Assembly (NCBI GenBank): GCA_902406105.1
Contig: CABPCP010000106.1
Span: 1-5,321, forward strand
DNA: 5,321 nt
Direction: 5' to 3'
Origin: an uncultured Mordavella sp.
GTDB lineage: Bacteria > Bacillota > Clostridia > Lachnospirales > Lachnospiraceae
A model generated the notes under the pieces. It was not told the DNA's origin. It searched no databases and was given only the letters and a program-made list of their open reading frames with translations. A program made the translations under genes and the position numbers. Of the stretch, positions 1 to 5,321 are shown in pieces. Each line of letters starts with the position of its first letter. Position 1 is the stretch's first letter.

Positions 1-1237
1 CGATCCAAATGCCAAATTTCATGCCCATAGCGTTAATCTTCCGAATCAGCTCTCCCATGGTACATCCCAATTTATCTTCGTTCACCTGCCAGTCTCCAAG
101 GCTGGTATTGTCGTCGTTGCGCTTGCCAAACCATCCATCGTCCAGCACCAGCATCTCGATTCCAAGGTCCGCGGACTCCTTTGCCAGACGGCACAGACTT
201 TCTCCTGTAAAATGGAAATAATCCGCCTCCCAGCTGTTGACCAGGATCGGCCGGACCTGATCGCGGTATTTTCCTCTGCAAAGGTGTCTGCGGAAACATC
301 TGTGCAGATTAGAGGAAAGTTTCCCAAATCCCTGGCCGGAATAGGTCAGCACCGTCTCCGGGACAAGGAAGGTTTCCCCTTCCTTCACCGGATAATTGAA
401 AAACGCCTCCGAAAGTCCCATAACAGCACGGGTTTGGTTAAACTGGTCTTTCTCGATCTCCGCCTCAAAATTCCCACTGTAGACGAACACCATCCCGTAG
501 CAGCCTCCAGATATCTCATCCGCCCCCGGCTCCGCCAGGATCAAAGAAGGATTATACTGATGGCTGGAAGCGCCTCTTGAGCTTCCGACCGCCTGTTTCC
601 CATGATGGATCCGGTTCCTCTGGAAATTCCGCTCCATAGCGTGGCGGCCGTAAAAGGTGATCAGATCATACTCTCCACCCAAGAAATCCAGGCACGCGGA
701 AGCGGCTTTCTTTACATAAATTCTGTCAGGACCACAGTTGATGATCCTGACACTCCTGGTAATGATATCTTGTTCTGGAAGAACCCCGTACAGCAGAACT
801 GCCTGTACCTTGGTCACCGAATCCTCCAGCAGGACCTCCAGGGTCTGCGCTTCCGTCTCGGAAGCGTAGACTGCCGGAAGTCCATTTAAGCCATATTTGC
901 CTTTTGTGATCTTATGACTTTTATAACGCAGGTCACAGCAGTGGCTCCCATCACCGTTCTGCACCGAAAGGGCAGTAATCCGGAAATCACCGGTTCCCCG
1001 CTGCGGAAACTCCTGAGGGAGAGCATCTAAGGAATACGTTCTGTCCCCCTGTACATCGTAAGGGTTTCCAGAAAACCCTCTGTCATAATAGGTCAAGAGA
1101 TAGTCCATATCTCCATAGACCGTTTTTCCATAATACAAATGTAAGAGGAAACCATAGGCATCCACCTGAAATTGATAGGTTGTATTTGCTGTCTGCAGTG
1201 TGAAAATTCTTTTTCCTTCGTGATATGCAATTCCCAT
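1..1237 (-). CDS. GH36 alpha-galactosidase, N-terminal 412 residues (C-terminus outside window)
   Basis: Predicted retaining alpha-galactosidase that removes terminal alpha-1,6-linked galactose from melibiose, raffinose and related oligosaccharides in the cytoplasm; no signal peptide is visible. I translated the frame by hand and found it open from the ATG at 1237 to the window edge. Residues 1 to about 310 fit the N-terminal beta-sandwich domain of GH36. The TIM-barrel domain then begins with RPILVNSWEADYF (329-341), followed by LVLDDGWFGKRNDD (363-376), SLGDWQVNEDKLG (379-391) and KFGIW (407-411), all hallmark GH36 motifs. W336, D366 and D367 are the expected sugar-contacting residues. The nucleophile and acid/base aspartates lie beyond the window, so catalytic competence cannot be confirmed. 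Full-length relatives are about 730 residues. The start is supported by AAGGAGAG at 1250-1243, five bases upstream. It is the fourth gene of the operon, 34 nt after the MalG-type permease. The family call is very secure; the exact substrate is inference. Confidence 0.96.
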   Translation of the reverse strand, partial: MGIAYHEGKRIFTLQTANTTYQFQVDAYGFLLHLYYGKTVYGDMDYLLTYYDRGFSGNPYDVQGDRTYSLDALPQEFPQRGTGDFRITALSVQNGDGSHCCDLRYKSHKITKGKYGLNGLPAVYASETEAQTLEVLLEDSVTKVQAVLLYGVLPEQDIITRSVRIINCGPDRIYVKKAASACLDFLGGEYDLITFYGRHAMERNFQRNRIHHGKQAVGSSRGASSHQYNPSLILAEPGADEISGGCYGMVFVYSGNFEAEIEKDQFNQTRAVMGLSEAFFNYPVKEGETFLVPETVLTYSGQGFGKLSSNLHRCFRRHLCRGKYRDQVRPILVNSWEADYFHFTGESLCRLAKESADLGIEMLVLDDGWFGKRNDDNTSLGDWQVNEDKLGCTMGELIRKINAMGMKFGIWI

Positions 1238-1271
1238 TTGCGCTCTCCTTGTGATGTCAAATATTTTCTGA

Positions 1272-2114
1272 TTACTTCACTGCTCCGTTTACAACACCAT
1301 TCAGGATCTGTTTCTGGCAGATCACATAAAAGATCAAAATCGGGATCAAAGCCAGCAGGTAGGATGCAAACGCCAGATTGTAGTTTGTTCCAAACTGGGT
1401 CTGGAAATTCAACTGTGCCAGCGGCAGTGTGTTCTGTCCAGTACCCGCCATAATGATCAGCGGCGTCATAACGTCATTCCACACCGCCAAAGCTGTAATG
1501 ATAGCAACAGTAGCGTGCATAGGCTTCATGATCGGGAAGATGATCTTCCAATAGGTGCTCCAGGTGCTGGCCCCATCCACTTCCGCCGCTTCTTCCAGCG
1601 CGATCGGGATGTTTACCAGGTATCCGGAATAGAGCAGGACGTTCATCGGCATATAGAATACCACATATAGGATAATAACGCCAGCCCAATTTGCAAGTCC
1701 TAATTCCGCCGTCTGTTTTGCCAGCGGCATCATCAGGATCGCAAAGGGTACGAACATACCGCTGACAATGAATAAGTACACGAATTTATAAAATTTGCTG
1801 TGAGCCCGGTTTCTTCCGATGGCATATCCCATCAGAGAATGAATCAGGATCGACAGTACGACCGTAACCACAGTGATCAGGATACTGTTGCTCAAAGACC
1901 TCCAGAAATCCGTCACTTCCATTGCCTCCGCAAAATTGCTGAGGCTCCAGTTGCTTGGCAGAGAAAGAATCCCCGCAATACTGTTAGTCATCTCAGAAGG
2001 CTGTTTAAAAGCGATCACGATCGCCATATATAACGGAAAGATAATCGTACTCAAGCCCAGGATCAACAGGATCACAACAGGCCAGTTTGTTCTAGATCCA
2101 ATTTTCGCTTTCAT
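1272..2114 (-). CDS. CUT1 ABC sugar transporter permease, MalG type
   Basis: Inner-membrane permease of a carbohydrate ABC importer (binding-protein-dependent transport family, BPD_transp_1), 280 residues, the usual size for MalG/RafG/MsmG proteins. Hydrophobic segments lie near residues 12-36, 76-98, 110-130, 141-164, 200-222 and 248-266, giving the expected six membrane spans. The cytoplasmic EAA loop, which docks onto the ATPase, is clear as EEAAEVDGAS at 174-183 followed by the IIFPIMKP stretch (191-198). The C-terminus QILNGVVNGAVK matches the typical G-AVK ending of this subfamily. Its ATG shares one base with the TAA stop of the upstream permease (TAATG), and AGGAGG at 2130-2125 lies inside the end of that gene, so the two permeases are probably translationally coupled and made in equal amounts. 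Neighbouring GH36 suggests alpha-galactosides as cargo; the permease sequence itself does not reveal the substrate. Confidence 0.95.
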   Translation of the reverse strand: MKAKIGSRTNWPVVILLILGLSTIIFPLYMAIVIAFKQPSEMTNSIAGILSLPSNWSLSNFAEAMEVTDFWRSLSNSILITVVTVVLSILIHSLMGYAIGRNRAHSKFYKFVYLFIVSGMFVPFAILMMPLAKQTAELGLANWAGVIILYVVFYMPMNVLLYSGYLVNIPIALEEAAEVDGASTWSTYWKIIFPIMKPMHATVAIITALAVWNDVMTPLIIMAGTGQNTLPLAQLNFQTQFGTNYNLAFASYLLALIPILIFYVICQKQILNGVVNGAVK

Positions 2115-2980
2115 TATAACTGCTCCTCCTTCCTACTGGATATCATCATCTGCGCGGCGGAAAGAGCCACGATCACGATGAAGAAGATTACCGCGTTAGC
2201 GCTTTGATAACCAAATGCTCCGCCTTTCATACCATTGTTGTAGATCAGGAAGGAGATGGACTCTGTACTTTGCGCAGGCCCCCCCTGAGTCATTGCCATG
2301 ATCTGATCGAATACCATCAGGAAGTTCTTGACACACAGAACCATGTTGATGGTGAAAAATGGAATGATCAATGGGAATGTCAGGTGGCGGAAGCGCTTCC
2401 ATCCGGTAGCTCCGTCCAGGTCGCCCGCCTCATATACATCTTCTGGAACCGTCTGTAATCCGGAAATGTAAATGATCGTGTTCATGGCGATATTCTGCCA
2501 GCAGCATACGATCACAATGGCGAACCAGGCCAGATTCTCATTAGAAAGCAGGCTCTGACTCAATACCGGGCTTCCGATCATCTCTCCCAGCGCGGGGATG
2601 ATATAGGTAAACAAATACTGGAAAATATAACCTACTACCAGCGCTCCAAGAACGTTTGGCAGGAAATAGGCCGCCCTAAAAAAGCTTTTAGCCCGAATCT
2701 TGCTGTTCAGACCCAGCGCCAGGATCAAACTGATCACATTTGTCAAGATCGTAGCAACGACAGCCAGTTTAAATGTAAACAGATAGGAACCGCCGATACG
2801 GGAATCTCCGAACAGATCCATATAGTTCCGAAGACCTACCCAGTCGTAGGTACCAAATCCTTTAAAGTTAGTAAAACTATACATAATACCCCGGATCAAC
2901 GGGATGGTGTTAAAACACACGAACAGTGCCAGGATCGGTATTGTGATCAGCAGGTATGTCCGTTTTTTATTATTTTTCAT
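2114..2980 (-). CDS. CUT1 ABC sugar transporter permease, MalF type
   Basis: Membrane permease that would pair with the MalG-type protein to form the sugar channel. It has 288 residues, so it is the short Gram-positive MsmF/RafF/LacF kind and lacks the large periplasmic loop of enterobacterial MalF. Hydrophobic segments lie near 9-35, 69-91, 103-126, 151-172, 203-225 and 261-280. The SFFRAAYFLPNV motif (99-110), the EAA loop YEAGDLDGATGWKRFRHLTFP (183-203, with G in place of the second alanine of EAA) and MTQGGPAQSTE (230-240) are all characteristic of the family. AAAAGGAG at 2998-2991 is placed ten bases before the ATG and starts directly after the binding-protein stop codon. The gene follows the binding-protein gene by 18 nt and overlaps the next permease by 1 nt. 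A run of seven G on the coding strand falls in the TQGGP codons (plus-strand 2279-2285). The frame is intact as given. Confidence 0.95.
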   Translation of the reverse strand: MKNNKKRTYLLITIPILALFVCFNTIPLIRGIMYSFTNFKGFGTYDWVGLRNYMDLFGDSRIGGSYLFTFKLAVVATILTNVISLILALGLNSKIRAKSFFRAAYFLPNVLGALVVGYIFQYLFTYIIPALGEMIGSPVLSQSLLSNENLAWFAIVIVCCWQNIAMNTIIYISGLQTVPEDVYEAGDLDGATGWKRFRHLTFPLIIPFFTINMVLCVKNFLMVFDQIMAMTQGGPAQSTESISFLIYNNGMKGGAFGYQSANAVIFFIVIVALSAAQMMISSRKEEQL

Positions 2981-2998
2981 TCTATCCCCACTCCTTTT

Positions 2999-4285
2999 CT
3001 ACTCTGCGCTTCCGTTTTCTTCTTCATACTCCTGTACCGCACGGATGGTGTCACGGTTGTAACGCGCCCAGTCTTTATCAAATCTTGCCAGGAAAGCATC
3101 CGTATCCTGATCGATCACATAAGTCTGGAGGATAGCGTCTACAGCCATTTCTGACGGATAATAGTGGTCCTGATAGTCGGTCATGTTTCCGGACTCAATA
3201 TATTCCGTCATACCATCCAGCATAGGAGCCAGTTCATAATCTCCCTCTTTACAGGAAATCGAGTTCTGGTCGTCAATATATGCCTGGATATTCTCATCTT
3301 CATATAAGAAATCCAGAACTTCAAAGGCCGCATCTTTGTCCTCGCAGGCTGCCGTGACGCAGAATCCAAGGTCAATACCAGAGTTCAGAGTATTTTCAGC
3401 CGGATCGTCGCTGGCCGGCATCACAAAGGAGTCAATGTTGATATCTGGATTTACAGACTGAATCTGCGGAACCGCGTAGCTTCCGATCGGATACATGGCG
3501 GATTCACCGTTGGCAAAAGCAGTACACGCATCGTTATACCCGTACGCTACCGGGTCGTCCGGGCCATACTCCATAAGCTGGATGTATTTCTCCGCCGCTT
3601 CTCTGTATTCCTCTGTAAAGGTGGTCTCGCCTCTGTTCACCTGCTTACATACGTCTGCCGGTGCCAGGTCGACCGCGATCGCGTTCCATGGCGCCAGACA
3701 GGTCCAGGTATCACGGAATCCAAAATAGAAGGGAAGGATGCCTTCCGCCTGGATATCTTCACACAGGGAGATCAGCTCGTCCCAGGTAGTTGGGATCTCC
3801 CAGCCGTGCTCTTCAAACATATCCCTGTTGTAAAGGATACCTGCGGCATTAGCCATATACGGGGCGATATAGGTTCCATCTGTAGGAACCGTCTCCAAAC
3901 CTTCCGCAATGTCTATATAAGATTCTTTGATATTGTCCATTCCATCCCAATCGGACAGATCTGCCAGAATCTCCGCATCTACATAGTAGGAATAATTGAT
4001 GTCTCCGCCGATACCAATGATATCCGGGTAATCCTCACGGATGAACCGGGTCCTCATGATCGTGGATGCATCGTTTGGTGAATCAATCGTCAGATGGATA
4101 TCATCATGGGTTGCGTTAAATTCTTCTTCCAGAGCGTCAAAATAGTCTGTCGCTTCCATCTTGTACTGAATGATCTCAATCTCAGTCTTGCCGCTGTCAC
4201 TGCCGTCTCCGCATCCCGCAAGGAGCATAGCGGCCATCATGCAGCCGACTAAAAGTACGCTTACTGCCTTTTTCCCCTTTCCCAT
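2999..4285 (-). CDS. Extracellular sugar-binding lipoprotein of CUT1 ABC importer
   Basis: High-affinity receptor that captures the sugar outside the membrane and delivers it to the two permeases. The 428-residue protein starts with a lipoprotein signal: basic MGKGKK, a hydrophobic core, and the lipobox LLAGC with the modified cysteine at C25 (codon 4213-4211), followed by a short GDGSDSGK linker. The mature part is acidic and shows solute-binding protein family 1 features: EIEIIQYKME at 35-44 (first strand), ILYNRDMFEEHGWEIPTTWDEL at 150-171, and TAFANGESAMYPIGSYA at 255-271. The start at 4285 was chosen because AAAGGAGAG sits seven bases upstream and the signal peptide begins there; an in-frame ATG at 4372 would add 29 residues that fit no signal peptide and would place the start upstream of the likely promoter -10 box. 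It is first in the operon, as is usual for these transporters. The substrate is inferred from the linked alpha-galactosidase; raffinose-type sugars are most likely, but other galactosides are possible. Several cysteines in the mature part are compatible with an anaerobe. Confidence 0.94.
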   Translation of the reverse strand: MGKGKKAVSVLLVGCMMAAMLLAGCGDGSDSGKTEIEIIQYKMEATDYFDALEEEFNATHDDIHLTIDSPNDASTIMRTRFIREDYPDIIGIGGDINYSYYVDAEILADLSDWDGMDNIKESYIDIAEGLETVPTDGTYIAPYMANAAGILYNRDMFEEHGWEIPTTWDELISLCEDIQAEGILPFYFGFRDTWTCLAPWNAIAVDLAPADVCKQVNRGETTFTEEYREAAEKYIQLMEYGPDDPVAYGYNDACTAFANGESAMYPIGSYAVPQIQSVNPDINIDSFVMPASDDPAENTLNSGIDLGFCVTAACEDKDAAFEVLDFLYEDENIQAYIDDQNSISCKEGDYELAPMLDGMTEYIESGNMTDYQDHYYPSEMAVDAILQTYVIDQDTDAFLARFDKDWARYNRDTIRAVQEYEEENGSAE

Positions 4286-4292
4286 GTCATTT

Positions 4293-4301
4293 CTCTCCTT
4301 T
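4293..4301 (-). promoter_or_regulatory. Ribosome binding site that fixes the lipoprotein start
   Basis: AAAGGAGAG on the minus strand, seven bases before the ATG at 4285. It decides between this start and the in-frame ATG at 4372. Confidence 0.85.
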
Positions 4302-4328
4302 CTCTCATCTGCAATCCTTTTTTGCATG

Positions 4329-4338
4329 ATAAGCTTAT
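4329..4338. repeat. Perfect palindrome ATAAGCTTAT at the presumed operon start site
   Basis: The ten-base palindrome overlaps the downstream end of the operon -10 box and the inferred +1. A protein bound here would block transcription, so it is a candidate repressor operator. No matching second copy was seen in the intergenic region. Confidence 0.35.
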
Positions 4339-4365
4339 TATAACATCTCAATATGCCAGCTAAAA
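4337..4365 (-). promoter_or_regulatory. Putative operon promoter (good -10, weak -35)
   Basis: On the minus strand TATAAT occupies 4342-4337. With a 17-nt spacer the -35 position is TTTTAG (4365-4360), a poor match to TTGACA. Transcription would start near 4330, leaving a leader of about 45 nt before the binding-protein ATG. A consensus -10 with a poor -35 is what one expects of a promoter needing an AraC-type activator bound next to it. The start site is inferred. Confidence 0.6.
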
Positions 4366-4377
4366 TACCCATATTTT
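4362..4377. repeat. Inverted repeat AAAATA-CCCA-TATTTT
   Basis: Two perfect 6-base arms separated by 4 bases, overlapping and lying just upstream of the operon -35 position. It could be an operator half of the AraC regulator or another factor. In such AT-rich DNA a 6-base inverted repeat can also arise by chance. Confidence 0.4.
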
Positions 4378-4416
4378 TATGTTTTCATTCCTTTATGCTA
4401 TTTTTTTACTTATAGA

Positions 4417-4446
4417 TTGAAGTAATCTAGCATTTTGGTATATAAT
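4417..4446 (+). promoter_or_regulatory. Putative promoter of the AraC-family gene
   Basis: TTGAAG at 4417-4422 and a perfect TATAAT at 4441-4446 are separated by 18 nt, a good sigma-A type arrangement. The predicted start, near 4453, leaves an untranslated leader of only about 16 nt that consists almost entirely of the Shine-Dalgarno sequence. The better -35 than on the operon side suggests regulator expression that needs no activator. Confidence 0.65.
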
Positions 4447-4455
4447 AAAACAAGA

Positions 4456-4466
4456 GGGAGGGAGAG
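4456..4466 (+). promoter_or_regulatory. Ribosome binding site of the AraC-family gene
   Basis: The purine run GGGAGGGAGAG lies immediately before TT-ATG. It contains GGGAGG and GGAG cores in register for the ATG at 4469 and supports that start. Confidence 0.75.
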
Positions 4467-4468
4467 TT

Positions 4469-5321
4469 ATGGATAATTACTTATTTTCCGTCTTAGAAAA
4501 CGAAAATTTTATTGATCTTGTCCTATATCAATGCGGCTGGGAACAGTGTATTCCCGCTCATTCCTGCGGTCCTATAGCGAAATCTCATTATCTGTTCCAC
4601 TATGTGATCTCCGGAACCGGAACTTTGGATGCGCAGGACAGCAATGGAATCTCCAAGAGATATTCTATTCGGTCGGGACAGGGATTTATGATGTTTCCGG
4701 GACAGATATGCAGTTACTGCGCGGACCGCGATCTTCCCTGGGAATACACTTGGCTTGAATTCGATGGTCTCAGGATCAAAGAAGCTTTGCAGATTGCCGG
4801 TCTTTCTCCGAGTTCCCCTATCTACCGCACCCATTCTAAGGAACTTCGCGGCAAGATGGAAGAAGAAATGCTCTATATCGTGCATCATGCTAAAGAATCT
4901 CCCTTCCATCTTCTGGGGCATGGTTTCCTTTTTCTGGATTATCTGACTCACTCCATTGCTCCTTACCAGGTCGCTCAGAGCGGGAAAATCCAGGATTTCT
5001 ATATCAAAGAAGCGATTGCCTATATTGAGCAGAATTTTCATAACGATATTTCTGTCGAAGGTATCGCCCGGCACTGCGGACTAAACCGCAGCTATTTCGG
5101 TACCCTGTTCCGTCAGTCTCTGGGACAGACGCCCCAGGAATTCTTAATCCGCTACCGAATGGTAAAAGCGGCAGAGCTTCTTAAGCTTACCCACCTCTCC
5201 ATCCAGGATATCTCAAGTACCGTCGGTTATGCAAACCCGCTGCATTTCTCTCGCGCGTTCAAAAAAGTGTACGGGAAATCCCCCCGGATATGGAGGTCTG
5301 ACCATCAATCGGGGCCGGGGG
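4469..5321 (+). CDS. AraC-family transcriptional regulator, MsmR/RafR-like (3' end outside window)
   Basis: Predicted sugar-responsive DNA-binding regulator of the divergent transport/alpha-galactosidase operon, probably an activator. I translated 284 codons without a stop up to the window edge. An N-terminal cupin-like sensing domain covers roughly residues 20-110, with HYLFHYVISGTGTL (40-53), SGQGFMMFPGQ (69-79) and YCADRDLPWEYTWLEFDG (83-100), a pattern typical of the MsmR/RafR group. The C-terminal AraC DNA-binding domain spans about 180-276: first helix-turn-helix near DISVEGIARHCGLNRSYFGTLFRQ (193-216), second near LSIQDISSTVGYANPLHFSRAFKK (243-266), then the hallmark YGKSPRIWR (268-276). 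Family members usually end soon after this point, so very little should be missing. The start is supported by the purine-rich GGGAGGGAGAG just upstream. Whether it activates or represses, and which sugar it binds, cannot be read from the sequence; divergent placement is the main evidence for its target. Confidence 0.94.
   Translation, partial: MDNYLFSVLENENFIDLVLYQCGWEQCIPAHSCGPIAKSHYLFHYVISGTGTLDAQDSNGISKRYSIRSGQGFMMFPGQICSYCADRDLPWEYTWLEFDGLRIKEALQIAGLSPSSPIYRTHSKELRGKMEEEMLYIVHHAKESPFHLLGHGFLFLDYLTHSIAPYQVAQSGKIQDFYIKEAIAYIEQNFHNDISVEGIARHCGLNRSYFGTLFRQSLGQTPQEFLIRYRMVKAAELLKLTHLSIQDISSTVGYANPLHFSRAFKKVYGKSPRIWRSDHQSGPG

Larger units (their letters stand above)
4286..4468. promoter_or_regulatory. 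Divergent intergenic control region
   Basis: This 183-nt gene-free stretch separates the operon and the AraC gene. It is AT-rich, unlike the flanking genes, and I see no CG dinucleotide in it, which excludes a canonical CcpA cre site because that needs a central CG. It holds one TATAAT box per strand, about 100 bp apart, plus several short repeats and palindromes listed separately. About 50 bp lies between the two presumed -35 positions, which is room for regulator binding. Confidence 0.8.

Noticed and set aside
212..889. Plus-strand open frames of 122 and 95 codons
   Set aside because: They are shadows of the GH36 alpha-galactosidase gene on the opposite strand, whose frame is open and conserved throughout.
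1238..1271. Possible terminator or promoter between the MalG-type permease and the alpha-galactosidase
   Set aside because: The 34-nt gap has no GC-rich hairpin with a T-run and no convincing promoter; it mainly holds the ribosome binding site.
4286..4330. Riboswitch or attenuator in the operon leader
   Set aside because: The inferred leader is only about 45 nt and shows no stable hairpin or conserved aptamer-like segments.
4286..4372. N-terminal extension of the binding protein by 29 residues using the ATG at 4372
   Set aside because: The extension precedes a clear lipoprotein signal peptide, covers the likely promoter -10 box, and the internal ATG at 4285 has a strong, well-spaced ribosome binding site.
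4286..4468. CcpA cre site in the promoter region
   Set aside because: No CG dinucleotide occurs in the region, so the invariant centre of a canonical cre is absent.
4523..5074. Open frame of 183 codons on the minus strand
   Set aside because: It lies antisense to the AraC-family gene, whose protein has unmistakable domains; the antisense product shows no recognisable family features.
1..5321. CRISPR arrays, tRNA or rRNA genes, insertion sequences, phage or defence genes
   Set aside because: None is visible. Almost all of the window is occupied by five metabolic and regulatory genes with ordinary spacing, and no long direct or terminal repeats were noticed.

Overview
The window looks like an ordinary carbohydrate-utilisation locus from a Gram-positive anaerobe of the Clostridia, most likely a gut Lachnospiraceae. 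This placement is inferred from strong AGGAGG-type ribosome binding sites, intermediate G+C content, a Firmicutes-style lipoprotein signal, and the gene set (CUT1-type ABC importer without its own ATPase, cytoplasmic GH36 alpha-galactosidase, MsmR/RafR-like AraC regulator). No species can be named from the sequence alone.

Layout: four genes lie on the minus strand and form one tight operon. Reading in the direction of transcription they are a solute-binding lipoprotein (4285-2999), a MalF-type permease (2980-2114), a MalG-type permease (2114-1272), and the first 412 codons of a GH36 alpha-galactosidase (1237-1, which runs off the left edge). Gaps are 18 nt, a 1-nt stop/start overlap (TAATG), and 34 nt, with no terminator hairpin in any of them. 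On the plus strand, starting at 4469 and running off the right edge, is an AraC-family regulator transcribed divergently. The 183-nt intergenic region (4286-4468) is AT-rich, contains no CG dinucleotide, and has a TATAAT box for each direction.

Proposed working: the lipoprotein captures an alpha-galactoside (raffinose, melibiose or stachyose type), the two permeases pass it through the membrane powered by a multitask ATPase encoded elsewhere (MsmK/MsmX type), and the cytoplasmic alpha-galactosidase removes the terminal galactose. The AraC protein probably senses a sugar through its N-terminal cupin domain and activates the operon promoter, whose -35 box is poor. The substrate assignment rests on the GH36 gene and is inference for the transporter.

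I found no previously undescribed system. The items most worth a second look are the short repeats and palindromes in the divergent control region and the active-site details of the alpha-galactosidase.
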